Shown here piece by piece: positions 1-8,877 of a stretch of DNA of 64,000 nt. Both the position numbers and the translations under genes were made by a program. A model generated the notes under the pieces. The model searched no databases. It was not told the DNA's origin and saw nothing but the letters and a program-made list of their open reading frames with translations. This stretch comes from Aquabacterium sp. NJ1 (GTDB lineage: Bacteria; Pseudomonadota; Gammaproteobacteria; Burkholderiales; Burkholderiaceae_C): NCBI RefSeq assembly GCF_000768065.1, contig NZ_JRKM01000001.1:3454001-3518000 (forward strand), in the 5' to 3' direction. Positions within the stretch are counted from its first letter, which is position 1, and each line of letters begins with the position of its first letter.

Positions 1-1795
1 CATCGTGATGGGCCTGATCATGCTGCTGCGTGGTTTCGCCGATGCGGTGATGATGCGCGCCCAGCAGGCCATGGCCTTTGGTGACAACGCCGGCTTCCTG
101 CCGCCGCACCACTTTGATCAGGTCTTCACCGCCCACGGCGTGATCATGATCTTCTTCGTGGCCATGCCCCTGGTCACGGGTTTCATGAACTACGTGGTGC
201 CGCTGCAGATCGGTGCGCGCGACGTGGCCTTCCCCTTCCTGAACAACTTCAGCTTCTGGATGACGGCCGGTGGCGGCATCCTGGTGATGGTGTCGCTGTT
301 CATTGGTGAATTCGCCAAGACCGGCTGGCTGGCCTACCCGCCGCTGTCGGGCCTGATGCAATCGCCTGACGTGGGGGTGGACTACTACCTCTGGTCACTG
401 CAGATCGCGGGTATCGGGACGACGCTCTCAGGTATCAACCTGATCGCCACCATCATCAAGATGCGCGCGCCCGGCATGACCATGATGAAGATGCCTGTCT
501 TCACCTGGACCTCGCTGTGCACCAACGTGCTGATCGTGGCCTCCTTCCCCGTGCTGGCCGCCACCCTGGCGCTGCTGACGGCTGACCGCTACCTGGGCAC
601 CAACTTCTTCACCAACGACATGGGCGGCAACCCCATGCTGTACGTGAACCTGATCTGGATCTGGGGCCACCCCGAGGTCTACATCCTGGTGCTGCCCGTG
701 TTCGGCATCTTCTCTGAAGTGGTCTCCACCTTCAGCGGCAAGAAGCTGTTCGGTTATGCCTCCATGGTCTATGCCACGGTCGTGATCACGATCCTGTCCT
801 ACCTGGTGTGGCTGCACCACTTCTTCACCATGGGTTCGGGCGCGAGCGTGAACTCCTTCTTCGGCATCACGACGATGATCATTTCGATCCCGACGGGCGC
901 CAAGATCTTCAACTGGCTGTTCACGATGTACCGTGGCCGCATCAAGTTCGAAGTGCCCATGCTGTGGACGGTGGGCTTCATGATCACCTTCGTGGTGGGT
1001 GGCATGACCGGCGTGTTGCTGGCCGTGCCGGCCGCCGACTTCGTGCTGCACAACAGCCTGTTCCTGATCGCGCACTTCCACAACGTGATCATTGGTGGCG
1101 TGGTGTTCGGCCTGTTTGCCGGCATCAACTTCTGGTTCCCCAAGGCCTTCGGTTATCGCCTGGATGCCTTCTGGGGCAAGGTCTCCTTCTGGTGCTGGTT
1201 CATCGGCTTCTGGGTGGCCTTCACCCCGCTGTATGTGCTGGGCCTGATGGGCGTGACCCGCCGCATGAACCACTTCGATGACCCCTCGCTGCAGATCTGG
1301 TTCCAGATCGCTGCTGTGGGCGCGGGCATCGTGGCACTGGGCATTGGCGCCTTTGGCGTGCAGCTGCTGGTCAGCTACCTCAAGCGCGACCAGCTGCGTG
1401 ACGAAACCGGTGACATCTGGGGTGGCCGCACCCTGGAGTGGTCGACCGCTTCGCCCCCGCCCGACTACAACTTCGCGTTCACGCCCATCGTGCATGACAA
1501 CGATGCCTGGCATGACATGAAGCAACGTGGCGCCAAGCAACCGATGGTCGGCTTCAAGTCCATCCACATGCCCAAGAACACGGCCTCCGGCTTTGTGATC
1601 GCGATGCTGGCCACCGGCACGGGCTTCGCGCTGATCTGGCACATGTGGTTGTTTGCCGGCCTGGGCTTCGTCGCCACCATCGCCGCCGCGATCGTGCACA
1701 CCTTCAACTACGACCGTGATTTCTATATCCCGGCCGATGAAGTGGCCCGCTCCGAGCAAGCTCGTGCAGGCAGCTCGATGGCCTCGGCGGCCTGA
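1..1795 (+). CDS. cyoB: Cytochrome bo3 ubiquinol oxidase subunit I (5'-partial)
   Basis: Catalytic subunit of the heme-copper quinol oxidase that oxidises ubiquinol and reduces O2 to water in the inner membrane. The reading frame is open from the first base. It begins inside the region matching E. coli CyoB around the RGFADA motif, so roughly the first 65 residues lie upstream. Seen: the [11 protein letters not shown] helix with a heme-ligand histidine, the [11 protein letters not shown] motif (His-Tyr cross-link and CuB ligand), the WLHHFFTMG histidine pair, and the HFHNVIIGG helix carrying the heme histidines. The frame ends with a soluble tail typical of CyoB rather than CoxA. It is followed 26 nt later by cyoC. 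The family call is secure; only the 5' end is missing. Confidence 0.97.
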   Translation, partial: IVMGLIMLLRGFADAVMMRAQQAMAFGDNAGFLPPHHFDQVFTAHGVIMIFFVAMPLVTGFMNYVVPLQIGARDVAFPFLNNFSFWMTAGGGILVMVSLFIGEFAKTGWLAYPPLSGLMQSPDVGVDYYLWSLQIAGIGTTLSGINLIATIIKMRAPGMTMMKMPVFTWTSLCTNVLIVASFPVLAATLALLTADRYLGTNFFTNDMGGNPMLYVNLIWIWGHPEVYILVLPVFGIFSEVVSTFSGKKLFGYASMVYATVVITILSYLVWLHHFFTMGSGASVNSFFGITTMIISIPTGAKIFNWLFTMYRGRIKFEVPMLWTVGFMITFVVGGMTGVLLAVPAADFVLHNSLFLIAHFHNVIIGGVVFGLFAGINFWFPKAFGYRLDAFWGKVSFWCWFIGFWVAFTPLYVLGLMGVTRRMNHFDDPSLQIWFQIAAVGAGIVALGIGAFGVQLLVSYLKRDQLRDETGDIWGGRTLEWSTASPPPDYNFAFTPIVHDNDAWHDMKQRGAKQPMVGFKSIHMPKNTASGFVIAMLATGTGFALIWHMWLFAGLGFVATIAAAIVHTFNYDRDFYIPADEVARSEQARAGSSMASAA

Positions 1796-1821
1796 TCGAA
1801 CAAGGTAGTAAACACAACACC

Positions 1822-2439
1822 ATGGCTATCGCATCTACGCATGTAAACGGGGCGCCGGTCTTCTACGACAACGGCGACCACCACCCTCAGCAAGGCACGC
1901 TCCTGGGCTTCTGGCTCTACCTGATGAGCGACTGCCTGATGTTCGCGGTGCTGTTCGCCGTGTACGCCGTGCTGGGTCACAGCTACGCGGCCGGCCCCTC
2001 GGGTGCCGACCTGTTTGACCTGCCGCTGGTGGCGGTCAACACGGCGCTGCTGCTGTTCTCGTCGATCACCTATGGCTTTGCCATGATCGCGATGCAAAAG
2101 GGCAGCAAGGGCGGCGTGCTGGGCTGGCTGGCCATCACCGGCCTGTTCGGCCTGGGCTTTTTGAGCCTGGAACTCACCGAGTTCGCGCACCTGATCCACG
2201 AAGGCGCGGGCCCCTGGCGCAGCGGCTTCCTGTCCTCGTTCTTCACGTTGGTGGGCACACACGGCCTGCACGTGACCTTCGGTTCCATCTGGCTGGTTAC
2301 GCTGATGGTGCAGGTGAGCAAGCTGGGCCTGACGCCCGAGAACAAGCGCCGCCTGATGTGCCTGTCGATGTTCTGGCACTTCCTGGATCTGATCTGGATC
2401 GGCGTGTTTACCTTCGTTTACCTGATGGGCACGATTTAA
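1822..2439 (+). CDS. cyoC: Cytochrome bo3 ubiquinol oxidase subunit III
   Basis: Membrane subunit III of the bo3 quinol oxidase, 205 residues, the usual CyoC length. It has about five hydrophobic segments and the family signatures [13 protein letters not shown] near the N terminus, [10 protein letters not shown] in the middle, and the C-terminal [18 protein letters not shown] helix. The ATG at 1822 is 26 nt after the cyoB stop. It is non-catalytic and stabilises the complex. The downstream gap to cyoD is unusually long for this operon (125 nt) and holds a structured repeat described separately. Confidence 0.96.
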   Translation: MAIASTHVNGAPVFYDNGDHHPQQGTLLGFWLYLMSDCLMFAVLFAVYAVLGHSYAAGPSGADLFDLPLVAVNTALLLFSSITYGFAMIAMQKGSKGGVLGWLAITGLFGLGFLSLELTEFAHLIHEGAGPWRSGFLSSFFTLVGTHGLHVTFGSIWLVTLMVQVSKLGLTPENKRRLMCLSMFWHFLDLIWIGVFTFVYLMGTI

Positions 2440-2452
2440 GGACCACCCCCTA

Positions 2453-2511
2453 CGGCCTTCGGCCGCCCCCTCAAGGGGGCAACGCTGACGGACCGGCGAA
2501 GCCGGATCCGT
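2453..2511 (+). repeat. Triple-hairpin intergenic repeat between cyoC and cyoD
   Basis: Three hairpins follow each other. CGGCC-TTC-GGCCG is at 2453-2465. GCCCCC-TCAA-GGGGGC is at 2465-2480. A longer stem has arms at 2488-2497 and 2501-2511 around a GAA loop, with one bulged A. None is followed by a T run, so this is not a standard terminator, although it sits inside an operon. Similar short GC-rich palindromic units are scattered between genes in Burkholderiales genomes. Calling it a member of such a dispersed family is from general knowledge, because no second copy was noticed in this window. Confidence 0.6.
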
Positions 2512-2564
2512 GGCGTTCGCTGGGTCAGGGCCAAGGCGCAGTCTGGTACGTATTGGAGTTATTT

Positions 2565-2939
2565 ATGGGTCAACATTCTCACGACGACCACCACGAAGAA
2601 GGCGGCTACCACGCCACCTACAAGGGCTACCTGATCGGCTTCCTGCTGTCGGTCGTGCTCACGGCCATCCCGTTCTGGCTGGTGATGGGCAAGGTGCTGC
2701 CTTCGCCGCGTGTCACGGCTTTCGTGATCCTGGGTTTTGCCGCCGTTCAGATGATCGTGCACATGATCTATTTCCTGCACTTGAACGCCAAGGTGGAAGG
2801 CGGCTGGTCGCTGCTTGCCATGGTCTTCACCGTGGCTTTGGTTGTGATCATGTTGTCGGGTTCGATCTGGGTGCTCTACCATCTCAACACGAACATGATG
2901 CCCAGCATGGACCCTGCGGCCATGCGCAACATGCCGTGA
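2565..2939 (+). CDS. cyoD: Cytochrome bo3 ubiquinol oxidase subunit IV
   Basis: Small subunit IV, 124 residues with three membrane helices. It starts MGQHSHDDHHEEGG, a His/Asp-rich cytoplasmic tail common in proteobacterial CyoD, and carries the QMIVHMIYFLHL helix. The ATG at 2565 is chosen because a GGAG sits 6 nt upstream (2555-2558); the longer open frame from 2358 only runs through cyoC and the repeat. The stop overlaps the GTG start of the SURF1 gene by 4 nt (GTGA), indicating translational coupling. No cyoE is found next to it. Confidence 0.94.
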   Translation: MGQHSHDDHHEEGGYHATYKGYLIGFLLSVVLTAIPFWLVMGKVLPSPRVTAFVILGFAAVQMIVHMIYFLHLNAKVEGGWSLLAMVFTVALVVIMLSGSIWVLYHLNTNMMPSMDPAAMRNMP

Positions 2940-3721
2940 CCCTGACCAAGCAGCAACATACCCCCCGCTCAAGCAGAACGCTGGCCGCGATTTTCATCGC
3001 GGCCGCTTTTGCTTTGGCGGGCTTCTTGTCCCTGGGCGTCTGGCAGGTCGAGCGTCTGGCCTGGAAGGAGGCACTGCTGGCCCGCGTGGCGCGGCATGTG
3101 CACGCGGTGCCTGCGCCTGCACCTGGGCCGGCTGACTGGCCGCATCTGCAGCGCGAGGCGGACGAATACCGGCGCTTGAGCGTGCGTGGCCGTTTCGCCC
3201 ATGAACGTGAAACGCTGGTGCGGGCCAGTACCGAGTTGGGATCGGGCTACTGGGTGCTCACGCCGCTGCAAACGGATCAGGGCTTCTGGGTGCTGGTCAA
3301 CCGGGGCTTCGTGCCCACCGAGATGAGTGCACGTGCCGCGCGGCAGACACCCGAGCCGGTTGGCGAGCAGACGGTGATCGGCCTGCTGCGCCTGTCCGAG
3401 CCGGGCGGCAGCCTCTTGCAGAAGAACGATGCGGTACATGGCCGCTGGTATTCGCGTGATGTCCCGGCCATGGCGGCGGCGCAAGGCCTGAGCGCTCAGG
3501 CCGTGGCGCCTTATTTCATCGATGCGGTTGTGCCGGACGGGCAGGGCGCCGATACCAGCTGGCCACGGCGTGGCCTGACCGTCCTGCAGTTCAGTAACAA
3601 CCACCTGGTGTATGCCTTGACCTGGTTTGCGCTGGCAGCCATGACGGCGGGCGCCATGGGCTACCTGGTGGCCGACGAGCGGCGCTTGCGCCGGTTGAGC
3701 GGGCAGCGCAACAAACCATGA
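2936..3721 (+). CDS. SURF1 family oxidase assembly protein
   Basis: A 261-residue protein with the SURF1 plan: an N-terminal membrane helix ending in LGVWQVERLAWKEALLARV, a periplasmic domain, and a C-terminal helix with NNHLVYALTWFALA, the family's C-terminal signature. SURF1/Shy1 proteins help insert heme into terminal oxidases, best known for aa3 cytochrome c oxidase. A copy fused translationally to a cyo operon suggests a role in bo3 biogenesis here, which is inference. The GTG start at 2936 overlaps the cyoD stop; the longer frame from 2510 runs through cyoD. The 3' end overlaps the kinase start by 4 nt (ATGA). Confidence 0.9.
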   Translation: MTLTKQQHTPRSSRTLAAIFIAAAFALAGFLSLGVWQVERLAWKEALLARVARHVHAVPAPAPGPADWPHLQREADEYRRLSVRGRFAHERETLVRASTELGSGYWVLTPLQTDQGFWVLVNRGFVPTEMSARAARQTPEPVGEQTVIGLLRLSEPGGSLLQKNDAVHGRWYSRDVPAMAAAQGLSAQAVAPYFIDAVVPDGQGADTSWPRRGLTVLQFSNNHLVYALTWFALAAMTAGAMGYLVADERRLRRLSGQRNKP

Positions 3722-5049
3722 TCAGCCCGCTCGCCGCGCTTCCCGCCGAGCCTGTCTCACCCACGGGTGACGTGGCTTTGGCGCCGGAGCGGCTGGCGCA
3801 CAGCAACAACCTGCTGCAGCTGATCCAGATGCGCTGGCTGGCCGTGGCGGGCCAGTTGTTCACCATCCTGATCGTCGAGTTCGTGCTGGGCATGTCCCTG
3901 CCGGTCATCGAGATGGTCACGCTGCTGGCGGTGCTGGCGGTGTTCAACATCGCGAGCTGGTTGCGCCAGCGCCTGGCCCTGCCGGTGAGCAATGGCGAGT
4001 TGTTCGCGGGTCTGCTGGTGGATGTGGGTGTGCTGACCTGCCAGTTGTATTACTCGGGCGGCAGTGCCAACCCTTTCATCTATCTGTACCTGCTGCAAGT
4101 GGCCGTGGGTTCGGTGCTGCTGCGGCCCATCTACACCTGGGCCATGGTGCTGGTCACCAGCCTGTGTTTCGTGGCGCTCACGCAATGGCATCGTCCGCTG
4201 GCCTTTCCGGATGTGGGTGGGCCCGCGCCGTCTGCACACTATGTGGGCGGCCTGCTGGCGTGTTTCCTCATCAACGCGTCGCTGCTGGTCATCTTCATCG
4301 GGCGCATCGGGCGCAATCTGCGGCAACGCGACGCGCGCCTGGCCGATTTGCGCCAGCGTGCCGCAGAAGAGGAGCACATCGTCCGAATGGGGCTGCTGGC
4401 ATCGGGCGCGGCGCACGAACTGGGCACGCCGCTGGCCACGCTGTCGGTGATCCTGGGCGACTGGGCCCGCATGACGCCGTTTGCGGCCGAGCCCGAGTTG
4501 CGCGAAGAGATCGAGCAGATGCAGGTGCAGGTCAGCCGCTGCAAGTCCATCGTCACCGGCATCCTGCAATCGGCTGGCGAGACGCGTGGCGAGGCGCCTG
4601 AAGAAACCACCTTGCACGATTTTCTGGATGAGCTGGTGGAAGAGTGGCGCCAGACCCGGCCGGTCAAAGAGCTGATTTTCGACCGCCACAACTTGCCCGA
4701 CGTGCCTTTCATTGCCGACACCGCACTGCGGCAGATGATCGACAACGTGCTGGACAACGCGCTGGAGGCCGCACCACAAGGCCTGTTGCGCGTGCAGGCC
4801 AGTTGCGAGGACGACACCTTGACCCTGCGCGTGCAAGATCAAGGGCCGGGCTTCACACCGCAGATGCTGCAGCGCTTTGGCAAGCCGTATGAATCGAGCA
4901 AAGGCCGGCCTGGTGGTGGGCTGGGCTTGTTCCTGTCGGTGAACGTGGCGCGCACGCTGGGTGGGCGCATCGAGGCGCACAATCGCCCGGGCGGTGGGGC
5001 CGAAGTGGTCATCACGCTGCCATTGGCATCGCTGATGACCTCAAAATAA
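3718..5049 (+). CDS. RegB/PrrB/ActS-type redox sensor histidine kinase
   Basis: A 443-residue kinase with about six N-terminal membrane helices (residues 35-200), then dimerisation and ATPase domains. Seen: GGSANPF at residues 114-120, matching the GGxxNPF quinone-sensing motif of RegB; the H box AAHELGTPLATL with His233; Cys275 in VSRCKSIV, where RegB has its redox-active cysteine; the N box NVLDNALEAA; and the G boxes DQGPGF and GGGLGLFLSV. RegB-type kinases sense the quinone pool and oxygen and control respiratory genes. Overlap with SURF1 and the adjacent RegA-like gene place it as a redox control unit of the cyo operon (inference). Confidence 0.9.
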   Translation: MISPLAALPAEPVSPTGDVALAPERLAHSNNLLQLIQMRWLAVAGQLFTILIVEFVLGMSLPVIEMVTLLAVLAVFNIASWLRQRLALPVSNGELFAGLLVDVGVLTCQLYYSGGSANPFIYLYLLQVAVGSVLLRPIYTWAMVLVTSLCFVALTQWHRPLAFPDVGGPAPSAHYVGGLLACFLINASLLVIFIGRIGRNLRQRDARLADLRQRAAEEEHIVRMGLLASGAAHELGTPLATLSVILGDWARMTPFAAEPELREEIEQMQVQVSRCKSIVTGILQSAGETRGEAPEETTLHDFLDELVEEWRQTRPVKELIFDRHNLPDVPFIADTALRQMIDNVLDNALEAAPQGLLRVQASCEDDTLTLRVQDQGPGFTPQMLQRFGKPYESSKGRPGGGLGLFLSVNVARTLGGRIEAHNRPGGGAEVVITLPLASLMTSK

Positions 5050-5055
5050 CGCCCC

Positions 5056-5592
5056 ATGCAAGCCCAACGCCAACTGCTCATCGTCGAGGACGATGACGCC
5101 TTCGCCCGCACCTTGGCACGCTCCTTCGAGCGCCGGGGTTACGAGGTGCTGCGCGCGTCCTGCCTGGCCGAGGTGAAGGGGCTGCTGCAAACGCATCGCC
5201 CGGCTTATGCCGTGGTGGACCTCAAGCTGGCCAGTGGTGACTCAGGCCTCGCTTGCGTGCAAGACCTGCAGGCCCATGACCCCGACATGGTGATCGTGGT
5301 GCTGACGGGGTACGCCAGCATCGCCACGGCGGTGGAGGCGATCAAGCTGGGCGCGCGCCACTACCTCGCCAAGCCGGCCAACACCGATGACATCGAAGCG
5401 GCGTTCTCGCGGGTCGAGGGTGACACCGATGTGGAGTTGACCGAGCGGACGACCTCGATCAAGACGCTGGAGTGGGAGCGCATCCACGAAACGCTGGCCG
5501 AGACCGGCTTCAACATCTCCGAGACGGCCCGGCGCCTGGGCATGCACCGCCGGACCCTGGCCCGCAAGCTGGAAAAGCAGCGCGTGAAGTGA
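5056..5592 (+). CDS. RegA/PrrA/ActR-type response regulator
   Basis: 178 residues: a receiver domain with acidic residues EDDD at 11-14, phospho-acceptor Asp55 in VVDLKLASG, Lys in YLAKPA, then a short linker and a Fis-type helix-turn-helix at the C terminus (SETARRLGMHRRTLARKL). This helix is nearly invariant in RegA/PrrA/ActR. The gene starts 6 nt after the kinase and is almost certainly its partner. RegA-type regulators control oxidases, electron carriers and carbon or nitrogen fixation genes. The direct target here is presumably the upstream cyo operon, but no binding site could be assigned. Confidence 0.93.
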   Translation: MQAQRQLLIVEDDDAFARTLARSFERRGYEVLRASCLAEVKGLLQTHRPAYAVVDLKLASGDSGLACVQDLQAHDPDMVIVVLTGYASIATAVEAIKLGARHYLAKPANTDDIEAAFSRVEGDTDVELTERTTSIKTLEWERIHETLAETGFNISETARRLGMHRRTLARKLEKQRVK

Positions 5593-5614
5593 GCCTGCGC
5601 GACCAGCGGGCTGA

Positions 5615-6028
5615 TCAGTAGGTGGACATGGGCGTTTTGCCCGCTGCCGGGGTGCTGCTGGCCGACGCCGTTGATGGCACGACGTGCCAGACACCGTTGC
5701 GGCCATCGCCATTGCGGTCGCCCGCCTTGGTGTCGCCGGCGAAGTAGTACAGCGGCTTGCCATTCCAGGCCCATTGCTGCGCGCCATCACGCTCGAAGCG
5801 ACTGGCCTCGGGGGCGAGCTTGGCATCCGCTGCGGGCGCCGCGGTGTAGGCTGGCCAGTTCTGGGCGCAGGGCCCTTGGCAACTGCTCTTGCCGGGCTGG
5901 TCTTTGTCAAAGGTGTACAGCGTGCGGCCACTTGCATCGGTCAGGATGCCGCCCTGCATCACGGGTTGCGCGTGTGTGGCCGTGGTCATGATGAGCCCAC
6001 AAAGGATCAGCAAAGGCAAGCGTTTCAT
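5615..6028 (-). CDS. Secreted PF03640-like small protein (COG4315 type)
   Basis: 137 residues with a signal peptide (MKRLPLLILCGLIMTTATHAQ). It continues GGILTDASGRTLYTFDKD, SSCQGPCAQNWPAY and WAWNGKPLYYFAGD, the hallmarks of the secreted repeat family PF03640 (putative lipoprotein repeat, COG4315). It has no lipobox cysteine, so it is expected in the periplasm as a soluble protein. Biochemical function of the family is unknown. The C-terminal tail is Ala/Ser/Pro rich. It converges on the RegA-like gene with a 22-nt gap. Confidence 0.85.
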   Translation of the reverse strand: MKRLPLLILCGLIMTTATHAQPVMQGGILTDASGRTLYTFDKDQPGKSSCQGPCAQNWPAYTAAPAADAKLAPEASRFERDGAQQWAWNGKPLYYFAGDTKAGDRNGDGRNGVWHVVPSTASASSTPAAGKTPMSTY

Positions 6029-6363
6029 GGTGCATTCCTGGTTTTGAATGGTTGGTCATGCCATCGGATGGCGCGGTCAGGCTGAAGTCGACGAATATTC
6101 TGATGCTGACCCTCGCCGCCAGCAATAACCCTTTTGTAATCAGGTATTCAAGCTGTTTCACTGGATACCGTGGAGGGTTTGAATCCCCCTTTCTTGCGTG
6201 AAAAGTAGCTCCCTTTCAGAGAAATTAAAGTCAATCCGCTGGTGCTTCTGACGAAACTCCTGACTGAGGTGGAACGGGTTTGCCTGGATTTGCCTCCCGC
6301 CATTGATTGGCGTTTCGGCGTATTCAACTTTTCGTTCGGTGTCTCAAAGGGATCGGAATCACC
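6029..6363. other. Divergent intergenic region (335 nt)
   Basis: This stretch separates the start of the secreted protein gene (minus strand) and the chemoreceptor gene (plus strand), so it should hold both promoters. It is more AT-rich than its surroundings between about 6090 and 6250. A TAAAG at 6226-6230 recalls a flagellar sigma-28 -35 element, but no GCCGATAA-like -10 follows at the right distance. I found no gene, tRNA or convincing operator here. Confidence 0.6.
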
Positions 6364-8853
6364 ATGAGCCAAGCCCAAGCCTCCTTGCTCGCACGCCTGT
6401 TTGCGCGCGCCCCATTGAAACAGGCCGCAGAAGCCTTGCAGCAGCAGACACAAGCACGAGCGGAGGCCGAGGCCATGCTGGCGGCCGTGAACAGATCGCA
6501 AGCGGTGATCGAGTTCAAGCTGGATGGCACCGTTCTTCACGCCAATGACAATTTCCTGAAGACCCTGGGTTACCAGCTCGATGACATCAAGGGCCGGCAC
6601 CACAGCATGTTTGTCGAACCCAGCTACGCAGCCTCGCACGAGTACCGCGCCTTCTGGGACAGGCTCAACCGGGGCGAGTTCGATGCGGGCGAATACAAGC
6701 GCATCGGCAAGGACGGCAAGGAAGTCTGGATCCAGGCCTCGTACAACCCCGTGCTGGACGCGCAAGGTAAGCCCATCAAGGTAGTCAAGTACGCCACCGA
6801 CATCACCCAGGCCAAGCTGCGTGCCGCCGATTTCGAAGGGCAGCTCAATGCGGTTGGCAAGGCGCAGGCGGTGATCGAGTTCGGCCTGGACGGCAAGATC
6901 CTGCACGCCAACGACAACTTCCTGAACACGCTGGGCTACTCGCTCAGCGAGATCGTGGGCCAGCACCATTCGATGTTCGTCGACCCGGACTTTCGCAACA
7001 GCGTGGACTACCGCCTGTTCTGGGAAAAGCTCGGGCGTGGCGAGTACGACGCGGGGCAGTACAAGCGCCTGGGCCGGGGCGGCCGTGAGGTCTGGATCCA
7101 GGCTTCGTACAACCCGATCCTGGACATGAACGGCAAGCCCTTCAAGGTGGTCAAGTACGCCACCGACATCACGCAGGCCAAGCTGCAGGCTGCCGACTTC
7201 GAAGGCCAGCTCAAAGCCATCAGCAAGGCGCAAGCGGTGATCGAGTTCAGCCTGGACGGCAAGATCCTGCACGCCAACGAGAACTTCCTGAGCACGCTGG
7301 GCTACACGCTCAGCGAGATCAAGGGCCAGCACCATTCGATGTTCGTCGACCCGGACTTCCGCAACAGCGTGGACTACCGCCTGTTCTGGGAAAAGCTCGG
7401 GCGTGGCGAGTACGACGCAGGGCAGTACAAGCGCCTGGGAAAGGGCGGCCGTGAGATCTGGATCCAGGCCTCGTACAACCCCATCATGGACATGAACGGC
7501 AAGCCCTTCAAGGTGGTCAAGTACGCCACCGACGTGACGGCCGAGGTCCATGCCAACAACATGTTGAGGCAGGCTGTGGAGCAGGCTCAGCACGTGACCA
7601 GCGCCGCCAAGGATGGCGACCTGAGCCAGCGCATCCCGCTGGAAGGCAAGAGCGGCCCGATCGAGACCCTGTGCTCGGGCGTGAACGTGTTGATGGAAAC
7701 CACCGCGGTGATCTTTGATGATGTGGGCCGTGTGTTCGGCGCCCTGGCCGAGGGCGACCTGACCCAGCGCATCACGCGGGATTACAGCGGCACGTTTGAC
7801 CAGGTCAAGCGCGACGCCAATGCCACCAGTGAAAAGCTGGCCGCCATCATTGCCGATGTGGGGCGCGTGTTCTCGGGCATCGCCACCGGTGACCTGACGC
7901 AGCGCATCACCCGTGATGCACAAGGCACCTTCGAGCAAGTGAAGAACGACGCCAATACCAGTTGCGACACGCTGGCCGGCATCATCCAGGAAGTGCGTGC
8001 GGCCGCCGATGCGCTGACGGGCGCGGCCACGCAGGTCAGCAGCACGGCGCAGGCCCTGTCGCAATCGGCCACGGAGCAGGCTTCGTCGGTGGAAGAGACC
8101 ACCGCGTCCATCGACCAGATGTCGGCCTCGATCACGCAGAACAGCGAGAACGCCAAGGTGACCGACAGCATGGCCTCCAAGGCCAGCACGGAAGCGGGCG
8201 AGGGCGGGCATGCGGTGACGCAGACCGTGGACGCCATGAAGCAGATCGCGCAGAAGATTTCCATCGTGGACGACATTGCCTATCAGACCAACCTGCTGGC
8301 CTTGAACGCGGCCATCGAAGCGGCGCGTGCGGGCGAGCATGGCAAGGGCTTTGCCGTGGTGGCCGACGAGGTGCGCAAGCTGGCCGAGCGCAGCCAGGAA
8401 GCCGCACAAGAGATCGGTGACCTGGCTGGCAACAGCGTGTCGACCGCCGAGCGCGCCGGCAAGCTGCTGGGTGAGATCGTGCCCTCGATCCAGAAGACCA
8501 GCGACCTGGTGCAGGAGATCGCCGCCGCCTCGCAAGAGCAGAGCCAATCGGTCGCGCAGATTGGTGGGGCGATGGGGCAATTGAGCAAGGCCACGCAGCA
8601 AAATGCATCGGCATCTGAAGAGCTGGCCGCCACATCGGAAGAGCTCTCAGGCCAGGCCGAGCAGCTGCAGCAGGCGGTGGCCTTCTTCAACCTGGGCCAG
8701 GGCAATGCATCCAGCATGAAGGGCCGGCCTGATGCCTTCAACGGTGCGGATCGCCGCGCGCCCAACTCACCCATGCGCACCCTGAACAAGGTTGAGCCCG
8801 CCGCACCGAAGATGGCGGCAACCGGCACGCACGGCAACTTCCGTCCGTATTGA
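6364..8853 (+). CDS. Soluble methyl-accepting chemotaxis protein with three tandem PAS domains
   Basis: 829 residues without membrane helices. Three PAS/PAC units (about residues 41-162, 163-284, 285-393) are near-identical and spaced by exactly 122 codons. Three HAMP-like segments follow near residues 412, 460 and 506 (GDLSQRI and two [10 protein letters not shown]). Then comes the coiled-coil MCP signalling domain, with the hairpin tip around residue 636 ([20 protein letters not shown]). It is predicted to sense a cytoplasmic signal, probably redox, through the PAS domains and to control a CheA kinase. ATG 6364 is preferred over the upstream TTG at 6307 because a purine-rich AAAGGGA precedes it. 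A cheR follows 24 nt downstream. Confidence 0.93.
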   Translation: MSQAQASLLARLFARAPLKQAAEALQQQTQARAEAEAMLAAVNRSQAVIEFKLDGTVLHANDNFLKTLGYQLDDIKGRHHSMFVEPSYAASHEYRAFWDRLNRGEFDAGEYKRIGKDGKEVWIQASYNPVLDAQGKPIKVVKYATDITQAKLRAADFEGQLNAVGKAQAVIEFGLDGKILHANDNFLNTLGYSLSEIVGQHHSMFVDPDFRNSVDYRLFWEKLGRGEYDAGQYKRLGRGGREVWIQASYNPILDMNGKPFKVVKYATDITQAKLQAADFEGQLKAISKAQAVIEFSLDGKILHANENFLSTLGYTLSEIKGQHHSMFVDPDFRNSVDYRLFWEKLGRGEYDAGQYKRLGKGGREIWIQASYNPIMDMNGKPFKVVKYATDVTAEVHANNMLRQAVEQAQHVTSAAKDGDLSQRIPLEGKSGPIETLCSGVNVLMETTAVIFDDVGRVFGALAEGDLTQRITRDYSGTFDQVKRDANATSEKLAAIIADVGRVFSGIATGDLTQRITRDAQGTFEQVKNDANTSCDTLAGIIQEVRAAADALTGAATQVSSTAQALSQSATEQASSVEETTASIDQMSASITQNSENAKVTDSMASKASTEAGEGGHAVTQTVDAMKQIAQKISIVDDIAYQTNLLALNAAIEAARAGEHGKGFAVVADEVRKLAERSQEAAQEIGDLAGNSVSTAERAGKLLGEIVPSIQKTSDLVQEIAAASQEQSQSVAQIGGAMGQLSKATQQNASASEELAATSEELSGQAEQLQQAVAFFNLGQGNASSMKGRPDAFNGADRRAPNSPMRTLNKVEPAAPKMAATGTHGNFRPY
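6484..7542 (+). repeat. 366-bp in-frame tandem repeat (PAS1-PAS2-PAS3)
   Basis: The PAS-encoding DNA repeats with a strict 366-bp period: units begin at 6484, 6850 and 7216. Units 2 and 3 are almost identical over long stretches (for example 6961 onward against 7327 onward, differing at only a few third positions). Unit 1 is more diverged. This is a recent in-frame amplification by recombination within the chemoreceptor gene. Confidence 0.9.
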
Positions 8854-8877
8854 TCGAGCAGGCAGGAGGGCTGGCGT

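Noticed and set aside
428-1759. Long minus-strand open frame opposite cyoB
   Set aside because: It is a shadow frame, rich in His/Arg/Gln, without any recognised domain, and lies completely within the strongly conserved cyoB.
6226-6260. Possible sigma-28 promoter before the PAS chemoreceptor
   Set aside because: TAAAG is present, but the downstream sequence CTTCTGACG does not match GCCGATAA at the proper distance.
6148-8601. Very long minus-strand frame opposite the triple-PAS chemoreceptor
   Set aside because: It mirrors the repeated PAS DNA; repeats in it follow the 366-bp period of the plus-strand gene, and it has no coherent protein family.
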